Origin: Acidobacteriota bacterium
Lineage (GTDB): Bacteria > Acidobacteriota > Terriglobia > Acidiferrales > UBA7541
Assembly (NCBI GenBank): GCA_013286165.1
Contig: JABDGF010000001.1
Coordinates: 1-64,000, forward strand
Direction of reading: 5' to 3'
Length of the DNA stretch: 64,000 bases
Below, piece by piece: positions 37,666-46,793 of the stretch. A model generated the notes under the pieces. It saw nothing but the letters and a program-made list of their open reading frames with translations, was not told where the DNA came from and searched no databases. The stretch's first letter is position 1. Every line of letters begins with the position of its first letter. Both the position numbers and the translations under genes were made by a program.

Positions 37666-39222
37666 TTAGGCATCGACGGCTGCCGAGATCTTCACCTCGC
37701 GCGGCCGCGCTGGAAGCAAGTCATGCAACAACCCGATCGTGTCAGTGATTGGCGTCAGGCCGCGGTGAAACACCACAACGGCAAGCGCGTAGAGCGTGAA
37801 AAAAAGTAACGAATCGGCTGCCATCCTTATAAACGCGTCTTGTGCGCCCGATCCAGCGGCAAAAGCCGGCGCAATCTTCAGAATCAAAGCTGCTCCCAGC
37901 CCCGCCACGATCGAGGCAGCAAAGAATTTCCAGATTGTCGCGAATATCGGCCCCATGCCCAGGCCGATGGGTTGGCCGGCGTACCAAAACCCGGGAAACA
38001 TCAGAAGAAAGTAGGAGACCGTCCAAGCGAGCGCGATTCCGGAAGGTCCCCAGTGCAACGCAACCAGGAAGAGACTCGCGGTGCACGCAAACTCCAGCAA
38101 GCCCCAACGAAACCACCGCTCCGGCCGGCCGATGGAAAGATGGACCCAGCCGTGCGTGTTATAAAGCAACATCACGCCGATTCCCGGGCCGAATAGCGCG
38201 AATATTTTTCCGGCCTCTTCCCAGCCAGGTCCGAGGAGGAACCGGAACAGGTCCCGTCCCACGAGCGCGAAGTCTGCTCCGACCCCCATGCCGACCAGAG
38301 CCAGCACAGATACGGCACGCAGAAAATAGCGCTGGAATTGTTCACGGTTTCCGTTGACGCGGCTCAGCGTGCTCACGACCACGGCGGAAAGCGGCGCGAG
38401 CAGTTGGTTCTCAGGCAGAACGAAGAGATCGTAGGCCTTCTTGTAGAACCCGAGCGACTGAGCGCCGAACCGCCAGCCGACGAGAAGATTGTCGGTGTTG
38501 CGAGTGGAATAGCTAAAAGCGAAATGCGAATAGACGCTCGCGACGAATTTCAAGCCGGAGCCTGTGCCCGGAACCGACTGTGGACGGCCCGGCACCCACC
38601 GGCACATCATCCACGCGCCGGCCGCAACCACTACCGTTTGCGCGATGATTCCCCAAACCAATGCCCAGTAGTGCCATCCTGCGACGGCCAACGCGATAGA
38701 GGTGATCACCAGCGCAACTTGGCCAGCAAAATTGATGATAGCGGTAGTCCTGAATTGCAGCGCTCGCTGCAAAAGCCCCATGTGGATCCAGCCGATGCAG
38801 CCGATTCCGATGCTCAACGACATCAGCGCAGCTACAGGAGCAACCGTCGGGTCGTGATAGAAACGAGCCAGCAGCGGCCCGAGCGCGGCAAACACCAGAG
38901 TCAGAAGCGCTCCGATCCCAATCTCAATCCAAAACAAATTGCTCGCGAGCGAATCCGTCAGGTCTTCGCGTTGCATGATCAATTCGGTGAATCCGTTCAT
39001 GCCAAAACTGCGGAACAAGAGACCGAACGTCGTGACCATGGTCACGATACCGAAGTCGGCTGGCGTGAGCAGCCGGGCTAAGACAACCACAGAACCTATC
39101 TGGACGATGAAATTGCTCGCCTGACCAGCGATGGCCATGCCGGCGCCGCGAACTGCGCTCCGCCTCAACCCTTCGCCAGTGGCGATGGGGTGAAACGAGC
39201 CGTCAGGCTGGAAGGGTATCAA
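37666..39222 (-). CDS. Oligosaccharide flippase (Wzx/MATE-like)
   Basis: About 14 hydrophobic segments; VVVLARLLTPADFGIVTMVTTF, polysaccharide biosynthesis family pattern. Confidence 0.88.
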   Translation of the reverse strand: MIPFQPDGSFHPIATGEGLRRSAVRGAGMAIAGQASNFIVQIGSVVVLARLLTPADFGIVTMVTTFGLLFRSFGMNGFTELIMQREDLTDSLASNLFWIEIGIGALLTLVFAALGPLLARFYHDPTVAPVAALMSLSIGIGCIGWIHMGLLQRALQFRTTAIINFAGQVALVITSIALAVAGWHYWALVWGIIAQTVVVAAGAWMMCRWVPGRPQSVPGTGSGLKFVASVYSHFAFSYSTRNTDNLLVGWRFGAQSLGFYKKAYDLFVLPENQLLAPLSAVVVSTLSRVNGNREQFQRYFLRAVSVLALVGMGVGADFALVGRDLFRFLLGPGWEEAGKIFALFGPGIGVMLLYNTHGWVHLSIGRPERWFRWGLLEFACTASLFLVALHWGPSGIALAWTVSYFLLMFPGFWYAGQPIGLGMGPIFATIWKFFAASIVAGLGAALILKIAPAFAAGSGAQDAFIRMAADSLLFFTLYALAVVVFHRGLTPITDTIGLLHDLLPARPREVKISAAVDA

Positions 39223-40690
39223 TTACGATCCTGTTGGTTCGGCTAACTTGGAACGAACGCTTTTCCACGCGAACTGCGCGCAGAGGAATTTTTTGCGGGG
39301 CGGGTTTGGGATTGCCGCCGCCGGGCGACGTCAACTGGGAAGAGTTGTCGCGAATAAGGCCCGCGACAATACCGCCCGAACCAATCACACCCATCAATAG
39401 TTCGATCCACGATGGCGTCAAAATTCGAAAGCCAACTTCGGCCACGCTGTAAAATGTACCCGTTGCAATCATCGCGAGCATCAAGCTGGCGACAGTAGGG
39501 TTGTACTGAAACGCTTTACTGGCATAGCGGTAACCACTGATCAGAATCAGCGCAACCAGAAACACTCCGATCAGACCCAAGTCCAAGTAGATCTCTACAT
39601 AACCGTTGTGGGCAGAGTTGAGGTTGCTGAGGTCTCGAAACCCCATCTGCGTAAGCCGATAGTTCACTTTAGCCGCGTTCGCGTTCCAGAAGCTCTCAAA
39701 TCCCGTGCCAACCAACGGGTTTCCCGCCGCGCCAATCGATGCCGTCCAAATGTCCGTGCGTCCGCTTAATCCGCCACCACGGCCTAGTGATTCCGAGACC
39801 GCCGAACCGCCTCCAAATAGAAGACCGAGTCCCCCGGCGAGAACAACGCCCAGAGAGAGAGCGAGCACCCGGCGCGGACTCTTCTTGATGAAATCGAAAC
39901 TCGTCACGATCATCACGCCGGCGCCCAAGATAAAGCAGATGACCGAGGTTGCAGAATGCGCCATCTGCAGCAGCGCAATGCCAAAGGCCAGTAGCGTAAT
40001 CTGCGCAACGAGACGCCGGCCTCGATTCGGTTCGTCTTTGTGATTCAGGAGCCATCGCACATTCCAAAGCACGCCGATCGAGATAACGAATACGGTGAGT
40101 CCGAGGGAATTTTTGTTCGTTGTCACGCCTACGTTCGATGGCGTTCCGTCGGCGTCATAGCCGCGGCCAATGTCGGTGTAACGGATCATGAATACGGAAA
40201 AGGGAAATAGGATGAATCCGACGCGCGAATAAAACCGACGGAGCGCGGCGATCGGTTGACCGTCCGTCAAAATTACAAGCACCATGACGAGATCGCCGAC
40301 GGCTTTGGTCCAACGTTTGAAGGCGGGCTCGTGGAACGGCGACCACAGAACGCTAAGCAGGCAGTACAGAAAATAAACGACGATCGGGCCGCTCAGTGCG
40401 AGATATGCGCTCGTAATCTTTCTGCGGTAGAGCAATATCGCGATGCCGACGCACAGGAGCGCCGCGAAAATTGCCGCGTCCAGAGGACTGCCTTCCAGCG
40501 TTGCGTCGAGAACGCTCGCGGACCTCGCATCCAGACCAAACCAGGATGAGACTGGTCTGGAGCCCGCGATCCAAACCCACGTGACGGGCACCCACAGTGC
40601 TATTGAGGTGCGGACGGAACTATCGCGATCGAGGAAAAATAGGCCGGCGACCCCGACGCTGACGATTAGGAAGGCTATGATCGAAATCAT
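39203..40690 (-). CDS. O-antigen ligase/polymerase family (Wzy/WaaL-like)
   Basis: Multi-TM; GRGGGLSGRTDIWTASIGAAGNPLVGTGFESFW and NSAHNGYVEIYLDLGLIG (Wzy_C hallmark). Confidence 0.88.
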   Translation of the reverse strand: MISIIAFLIVSVGVAGLFFLDRDSSVRTSIALWVPVTWVWIAGSRPVSSWFGLDARSASVLDATLEGSPLDAAIFAALLCVGIAILLYRRKITSAYLALSGPIVVYFLYCLLSVLWSPFHEPAFKRWTKAVGDLVMVLVILTDGQPIAALRRFYSRVGFILFPFSVFMIRYTDIGRGYDADGTPSNVGVTTNKNSLGLTVFVISIGVLWNVRWLLNHKDEPNRGRRLVAQITLLAFGIALLQMAHSATSVICFILGAGVMIVTSFDFIKKSPRRVLALSLGVVLAGGLGLLFGGGSAVSESLGRGGGLSGRTDIWTASIGAAGNPLVGTGFESFWNANAAKVNYRLTQMGFRDLSNLNSAHNGYVEIYLDLGLIGVFLVALILISGYRYASKAFQYNPTVASLMLAMIATGTFYSVAEVGFRILTPSWIELLMGVIGSGGIVAGLIRDNSSQLTSPGGGNPKPAPQKIPLRAVRVEKRSFQVSRTNRIVIDTLPA

Positions 40691-40762
40691 TTTCTGGTGG
40701 TACTGTCCCGCCGAGCGCTGTTCGCGTCATGTAAATCGTTGAAAATCGGCGCGTGCAGTTGC

Positions 40763-42787
40763 TTACTGCAGCTTGCCTTCGGCGACCAGGCGGCGAATTA
40801 CTTGGTTCGCGCCGAATTGGTTGAGGTGATTATCGTCGTCCATCATCGGAATTTTGTGCGAAGCATCGGCGTATTCGGCGCAACCGTTAACACCGCAGAT
40901 TTCCTGATACAGCGAGATGTAGCGCACGTGCCACACGTCGTTCGCCATGCGCTGCATTTGGGCGTCGAGTGCGGCGTTGGCGGGCAGGCGATGCTTGCTC
41001 GCGAAATCCGGTTTGTTCCACGCAAGCGAATACGCCAAAAGCCGGGGCAGTGGGCCATCATATTCAGGAATTGGACCAAACACTGTGACGGGAATGTTGC
41101 GTTCCTTCGCCCAAGCAATCGTTTTTGTGAGTTCGGGTAGTTCCTTGTCTGTCCACCGTCCGGCCATGAAGAGGCCCTGAACTGGATGTGACGGCAGATA
41201 TTTCTCAAATATAAAAGCCGTCATTTTGACGCAGTCAGGATGGCTTTCCGATTCGAGAAGCGGCGGACAGTTGAACGTGCTGGCTTGCATTACGTTTGCA
41301 TTGGGAAGCCCGGACGCGAGCGCGGACCACAACATTGCGGAATGGCTGTCGCCGACGAGCAAATAATTTGGCTTCTTGCCGCTGTCGTCCTGGCGCAAAC
41401 AAAGATCGTAATTGTATTTGTCGAAATGATATTCGGACGTGATGAAACAGCCCGTGCGAACGATTTCTTCGCTGTCGTGATGGACGGAGGCGACTTCGAG
41501 CGCGTCAGCCGGGAAACGGCTCGCGAAGCCCTTCGCGAAAACGGTCCAGGAGGAAAACCCGATCAGGACCGCGATGACCGCGCTCGCGAGAGCAAACAAC
41601 GGCCGCCCGCTCAGACGTAACGGACCACTGCGGAATGGCCGTTCGACGAAACGCCACGAAAGAATTCCAAGCACCATCGAAAGTACGACCTCGACGATCA
41701 TGTCGAGACGATGCCCGGCCAACATACCCGCGATGCGCGCTGATGGGATCGCGCTCGCGCTCACCAAAACGCCCATCTGCTGCAGCACGATGACGGGCCA
41801 GTGCCACAAATACAACGAATAGGAAATCAGTCCGACGAACACTACGGGACGCCACGAAAGAATCTTTCCAACAACGGAAGATCCGCTCTCGCCCGCGCCA
41901 ATAATCAGCGCCGACCCAACGCAAGGTGCCAACGCGCTCAGCCCCGGAAACAGAGTTTGTTCCGTGAAGAAAATCACGGAATACGCGATGAGCCCCATGC
42001 CTGCGAGCGTCGCGAGGTTGCGCTGCCACGCTTGTTTCAAGCTCGGGAACGTTCCCAGAGAAATGAGCGTCCCCAGCAACAGCTCCCAGGCACGCGTGTA
42101 AGGCATGTAGAAGGCGGTCGTTCTGTCTTGCGACACTACGAGGGCGCTGGCGATCAGAGAGGCGCCAAACAGAACGATCACCGATAGACGCAGGCGCGTG
42201 GGGAAGAACTTCCGAACCAGCAAAAGGAAAATCGGAAACAAAATGTAAAACTGCTCTTCAACCGCCAGGGACCACGTGTGCAGCAGCGGGTACGAAGTCG
42301 GCGAATCGAAATAGCTTGAATGCCGCCAGAAGTAAAAGTTCGATGCGGACAGCGTCGCAGCCAGCATCGACTTGCTGCAGGCCACCAGCTCGTTCGGCAA
42401 CAAATAGATGACGGCAAACACGCTGAACACGCCGAGGAGCGCAAAAAGCGCCGGGAAAATGCGGCGGATTCGGCGCTCGTAAAAACTGACAATCGAATAG
42501 CGCGATTCGGCAATCTCCGTGAACACGATCGAACTGATGAGATAGCCGGAGATTACGAAGAAGACGTCCACGCCAACGAAGCCACCCTGAATTCCGTGCA
42601 AACGAATGTGAAATGCGAGAACGCTGAGAACGGCGACGGCTCTGAGGCCATCGATGTCAGCGCGGTACTTGAGGACAGTTCTGCCGGAAAGCGCTTTGCC
42701 CATGCCGCCCGCAGGCGCACTGGCAGAGGCTGCGGTGCTGGAAGGATTCGAAGTGGTCACAGGGTTAGGAATTTGATCCGTCGGCAT
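40763..42787 (-). CDS. OafA-type acyltransferase with C-terminal SGNH domain
   Basis: YRADIDGLRAVAVLSVLAFH, GVDVFFVISGYLISSIVF, C-terminal NYLLVGDSHSAMLW and DDDNHLNQFGA. Confidence 0.92.
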   Translation of the reverse strand: MPTDQIPNPVTTSNPSSTAASASAPAGGMGKALSGRTVLKYRADIDGLRAVAVLSVLAFHIRLHGIQGGFVGVDVFFVISGYLISSIVFTEIAESRYSIVSFYERRIRRIFPALFALLGVFSVFAVIYLLPNELVACSKSMLAATLSASNFYFWRHSSYFDSPTSYPLLHTWSLAVEEQFYILFPIFLLLVRKFFPTRLRLSVIVLFGASLIASALVVSQDRTTAFYMPYTRAWELLLGTLISLGTFPSLKQAWQRNLATLAGMGLIAYSVIFFTEQTLFPGLSALAPCVGSALIIGAGESGSSVVGKILSWRPVVFVGLISYSLYLWHWPVIVLQQMGVLVSASAIPSARIAGMLAGHRLDMIVEVVLSMVLGILSWRFVERPFRSGPLRLSGRPLFALASAVIAVLIGFSSWTVFAKGFASRFPADALEVASVHHDSEEIVRTGCFITSEYHFDKYNYDLCLRQDDSGKKPNYLLVGDSHSAMLWSALASGLPNANVMQASTFNCPPLLESESHPDCVKMTAFIFEKYLPSHPVQGLFMAGRWTDKELPELTKTIAWAKERNIPVTVFGPIPEYDGPLPRLLAYSLAWNKPDFASKHRLPANAALDAQMQRMANDVWHVRYISLYQEICGVNGCAEYADASHKIPMMDDDNHLNQFGANQVIRRLVAEGKLQ

Positions 42788-42808
42788 CGAGATTGACCGC
42801 GGAGTGGT

Positions 42809-43891
42809 TTAGGCGAAAACCAGTTTGTACAGGCTGTCCATCGCCCTTACGCGCGCGCGCAATCGATCCACGATTTCCACGCTCAAAATGGTGAGGGCAA
42901 ACGCGGCCAAGAACGACAAAATCAAGACGCCAATTCCGGGTTCGGTATGTCGGAAAGCGGCGGCCAGAATCTGAAGAATCGCAATTTGAGAGATGTACCC
43001 AAACAGTGAGTACTTCCCGAGCAGAATGAATTCGCCCCAAATGCGGCCCGAATCATCGCCGATGATTCCTATCAAATAAATGACCATGAGGCTGAGCGGG
43101 ACGCCGATTAGTTGCAGGATGAACGGCACGTTCCAGACCGTAATCGCAGCGACGTAGCCCGCGTACGCAAGTGCCAGTAGGAATGGATGCCGGACGGCGT
43201 CGTTGATTTTATCGATCGGCAGGAACCCACTCAGCACGCCCAGCATTCCAATCGTGAGTAGGTCGAGATTTGGGCTGTCCATGCCCGTGAATTCAAGCGC
43301 AAGAGCAGAGACCAAGAGAAGCGCGCACACGACGTGAAACGAGTACCTGAAAACTCGGTGAGGCAGCATCAGGACGCCCGACAGGATCAACAGGTAGCTG
43401 ATCGGCAAGAGAATCGAGAACGATACGAGCTTGCCGCCGACGATCGGCACATTGCCGGACACGAAAACGACGAACAGATTCGCGGGATCGAGCAAGCTCT
43501 GCGATACGACGCCAGTGCCCAACATGGGAACGATGTAAGTTCGCGCCAGATTCAAGAGCAGGAATATCGCGAGGAGCTTCAGACCTCTCGTGATGAGCCG
43601 CTTCGGCAGACGGGGATCCGCGGCTTTGTACTTCGACAGATAGATGTGCGAAACCATGAAGCCGGTGACGAAGATGAAAGAGGGCGTCAGGAATCGCAGG
43701 TAGCGGTAGTACTCCCAGTTCGGCCCGATGAAATAATTGATCCAATGATAGAGGATCATGATCAGGACGAGCGCACCCTTGGTGAAATCGAGCGCCGTGA
43801 TCCGTTGGGCCTTCGGTGAGTTCGCGACTGCGGGCACACCCGCGCCCACTGAGAAGTTTGGGCGCGTTTGGTATTCAGCTTGGGAGGGCAT
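42809..43891 (-). CDS. Membrane acyltransferase (acyltransferase_3 / heparan-acetyltransferase-like)
   Basis: RITALDFTKGALVLIMILYHWINYF, FLTPSFIFVTGFMVSHIYL; multi-TM. Confidence 0.75.
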   Translation of the reverse strand: MPSQAEYQTRPNFSVGAGVPAVANSPKAQRITALDFTKGALVLIMILYHWINYFIGPNWEYYRYLRFLTPSFIFVTGFMVSHIYLSKYKAADPRLPKRLITRGLKLLAIFLLLNLARTYIVPMLGTGVVSQSLLDPANLFVVFVSGNVPIVGGKLVSFSILLPISYLLILSGVLMLPHRVFRYSFHVVCALLLVSALALEFTGMDSPNLDLLTIGMLGVLSGFLPIDKINDAVRHPFLLALAYAGYVAAITVWNVPFILQLIGVPLSLMVIYLIGIIGDDSGRIWGEFILLGKYSLFGYISQIAILQILAAAFRHTEPGIGVLILSFLAAFALTILSVEIVDRLRARVRAMDSLYKLVFA

Positions 43892-43939
43892 TTTTCGGAA
43901 GCAGACCCGGACGCAAATGCAACTCGCGACACTTCGCCG

Positions 43940-45754
43940 CTAGTTTCTATTGTCCAAGAAGAGACGGTGGAGCAATTCGAGCGAGATGAGGCGGTGGATT
44001 TCTGTGGTGTAATTGCGAGTGCCGCGCAAGTGCGCCTTCACGATCTCTTCCACTCGCTTGCGCTCGATGTAAGGGCGCGAGAGCGATCGCTCGCTTAGCA
44101 GCATCTCGCGCACGTAATCACTCAACCGGTCGCGGAACCAAAGACGGAAATGGTAGAGCTTGTGGCGCCCGAGCCAGAGCCGTTCGAGGTGAAACGGCTT
44201 GAAGAAATAGTCCGCTTGCGCCACCCACTGCGGCATTCCGTAGTCGTATCCGTATTCAGCTTTGAATAAGAATTCGAGCAGCGCGTGCAGCGCAGGATTC
44301 TGACCATCGCCGAGCCCGCGATCGGTTCGCAGCGCCGCCAACGCCGGATTTCCTTCGCGAATCAGCCGCACTCGACCTTGTTCGTTCACCGCAACCGGTC
44401 CGGGCGATTGGTAGATCGTTCGAACCAGTTCGTTGTCCAGATACGGCGTGCGCACGCCCACCTGGCTCTGCTCGAGTCCAAGCACTCCGTAGTGATGCCA
44501 CGGCGATTGGCGGAAAGTGATGAACGTGACTGGGTGGCCGCGGCGGCTGTCGTCGTACGTCCGCGTCGCTTGCTGAATTTCCGGCAACAACTCCCGGTTG
44601 TAAATTCCCTCGACGGGCTCGACGGCCTTGAACATCACCGCGTGCAGCAGCATTTCGCTGCCGTATGTGCCCACCATGCGGATCGGCGCGATCAATCGCG
44701 CCTTTTCGTTCAGGTATAAGTCTGGGGCGCGGGCCGTGTCCACCGTCGCGTCGGTCATGTAAATCGTCCGCTCGGCATAGTGAGCGAACTGCGAAAGAAA
44801 TTCTTCGCCGGTGGGGATCGTTTCGTGCGTCTGCCCGCAAATCTGCGAGACGCGCCGCGCGAGCTTCACGTCTTCGTTGTCGCGGTACATGCTGCCAAAC
44901 GTGTAGCACGGCATCGTGCCCGGCGCGGGGTTGTGCCAGGCCATGATGATGCGCGTGTCGAGACCGCCTGTGAGCGAGCAGCCAATTTTCTCCGAGCCCT
45001 CGAAGTAGCGCGGCAAATTCCTAACGAACACGTCGCGCAGATGTTCGTAATATTCTTCCGGCTTCAGCGGCTGCAGCTTCTCCCACTCACTGGGTTCGAA
45101 GTAGGGAGTCTTCCCTTCCAGCTTGCCACCGCTGAACGTCCATGCCGATCCAGGCGGCATGACGTGAATATCTTTAAACAACGTGCGGTTCTCCAGCACG
45201 CAACCGCAAACGATGTATTCGCCGATGCCGCGCTGATCCGCGACGCGCGTTTCGGGACGAACTTTTAGGATCGCCTTTGCTTCCGCCGCGAAATAAAAGC
45301 CGTCGTTTGCCTCGTAGTAGTAGAGGCGCGACAGGCCGTAGCGATCGTTGAATACCATCGCCCTTTTGTGTGCGGCATCGGCAACGAATCCGTGAAACCG
45401 GCCGTTGAGCTGCTTCGGAAAATCTTGCTCGGCTTCGTAGCGGTGAACCAGGTACGAAGGGCCGTTCGACGGAACGGTGTGGCCGGCAGCCTGAAGCTTT
45501 TGAATTTGTCCCGGCTCGGGATATTCCTCGCCCGAAAAAACGAGCGTCACATCGCCGCGCTCATTTCGAACCGGCATTTCCGACGCAAACGCACCTTCGC
45601 GACACACCCAGCCGACATAAACGCCGAGCGACGGGTCGCTCCACGTACCGGCAACGTAAAACGATTCGTGCCGCAGCGTCTCGAGCATCTGCTTCAGCTC
45701 ACGCTCTGCATCCGCCTGCGGACGATTTGTAACGATCCCGACGATCCCTGGCAC
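43940..45754 (-). CDS. Asparagine synthetase-like amidotransferase lacking the N-terminal Cys nucleophile
   Basis: GTG start at 45754 preceded by AGGAG; N-terminus VPGIVGIV (no MCGI); PP-loop region SLTGGLDTRIIMAW. Confidence 0.8.
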   Translation of the reverse strand: MPGIVGIVTNRPQADAERELKQMLETLRHESFYVAGTWSDPSLGVYVGWVCREGAFASEMPVRNERGDVTLVFSGEEYPEPGQIQKLQAAGHTVPSNGPSYLVHRYEAEQDFPKQLNGRFHGFVADAAHKRAMVFNDRYGLSRLYYYEANDGFYFAAEAKAILKVRPETRVADQRGIGEYIVCGCVLENRTLFKDIHVMPPGSAWTFSGGKLEGKTPYFEPSEWEKLQPLKPEEYYEHLRDVFVRNLPRYFEGSEKIGCSLTGGLDTRIIMAWHNPAPGTMPCYTFGSMYRDNEDVKLARRVSQICGQTHETIPTGEEFLSQFAHYAERTIYMTDATVDTARAPDLYLNEKARLIAPIRMVGTYGSEMLLHAVMFKAVEPVEGIYNRELLPEIQQATRTYDDSRRGHPVTFITFRQSPWHHYGVLGLEQSQVGVRTPYLDNELVRTIYQSPGPVAVNEQGRVRLIREGNPALAALRTDRGLGDGQNPALHALLEFLFKAEYGYDYGMPQWVAQADYFFKPFHLERLWLGRHKLYHFRLWFRDRLSDYVREMLLSERSLSRPYIERKRVEEIVKAHLRGTRNYTTEIHRLISLELLHRLFLDNRN

Positions 45755-45765
45755 TCTGAACTCTC

Positions 45766-46683
45766 CTAGAGTGAATCGGCCTTCAGGTCGAACCGCTTCT
45801 GATACCACTTGCTGCGCATCTCGCGAAGTTTTTCTGCAAAGTCCGCGGGCAAGCGGTCCGTCAGCTTGTGATGCAGCTTCATATTGAGCGCCATCGAACC
45901 CCACGATGAAAGCGGCACAAAGTACCGAGGAAGATCGACGCGCGTGAACGCGTTGCGTTCCTTGAAGTCGCTGAGGCTGCTCGTCTGCTTTTTGCCATAC
46001 GCAAATTGCGAATACACCAAATATTGAATTCCGCGATCCGCGCACGAGCGGACGGCTTGCGCGACCAGCGCATTGGTTGGCGCTTTGTCGCGATGCTGGA
46101 TCATCGAGATGATGTGCATCATCCCCGCCTGCGTTCCCGTGTCGTCCATCGTGAGCTTGATGAACCCGACCAGCTTTTCACCATCGAACGCGCCAATATA
46201 CTGGCTCGTCTCGATGAACGTGCCGCTCATTTTGTGCACTTGTTCGAGAGTCTTTCCGAAGTGCGGGAACCGCCTTCCCTGCCGGACTGGGACTTCGTTG
46301 TAAATTTCCCAAATCCCCTTCGAGAGGTTTTCATCGAACGGAACTTCTCGAATCGTCAGGCCCTTCTTTTCTGCCTGCTTGGCTTTGTTGCGCGCTTTGA
46401 ATCCGATCTGCTTCATCCACCAGTTGTCGAATGTCGTGATCGGAAGCACGGCCATGTTGTCCATTTCATATGGATACGGATACTTCACTTCGGTTTCCGG
46501 CAGCTTCGGCAAGAAAGTAAAAACATCGGCTTTTATTTTTGACGCGCGCAGCGCAGCGATCACGGATTCCGGATCGGGCAGAAACTTATAGTCGTCTGCG
46601 TCCATACGCGCCACGCGGCACAGGCGCCCGCCGACAACCAAGTCTCTATTTTCGAATTTCAAACCGGACTTCTGGTAACCCAT
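45766..46683 (-). CDS. FemAB/GNAT-like acyltransferase, EPS locus associated
   Basis: WWMKQIGFKARNKAKQAEKKGLTIREV, FDGEKLVGFIKLT; FemAB-like second-half pattern. Confidence 0.55.
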   Translation of the reverse strand: MGYQKSGLKFENRDLVVGGRLCRVARMDADDYKFLPDPESVIAALRASKIKADVFTFLPKLPETEVKYPYPYEMDNMAVLPITTFDNWWMKQIGFKARNKAKQAEKKGLTIREVPFDENLSKGIWEIYNEVPVRQGRRFPHFGKTLEQVHKMSGTFIETSQYIGAFDGEKLVGFIKLTMDDTGTQAGMMHIISMIQHRDKAPTNALVAQAVRSCADRGIQYLVYSQFAYGKKQTSSLSDFKERNAFTRVDLPRYFVPLSSWGSMALNMKLHHKLTDRLPADFAEKLREMRSKWYQKRFDLKADSL

Positions 46684-46793
46684 CGTTCCACACTCGTGAA
46701 TTAGAATGACTTCTTCGGGCTATCTAAACTTGCGAACTCGACGCTTGGCGGGCCATACGGCAGGAGCGATCGAGGATTTCGCGGTCACGCAAT

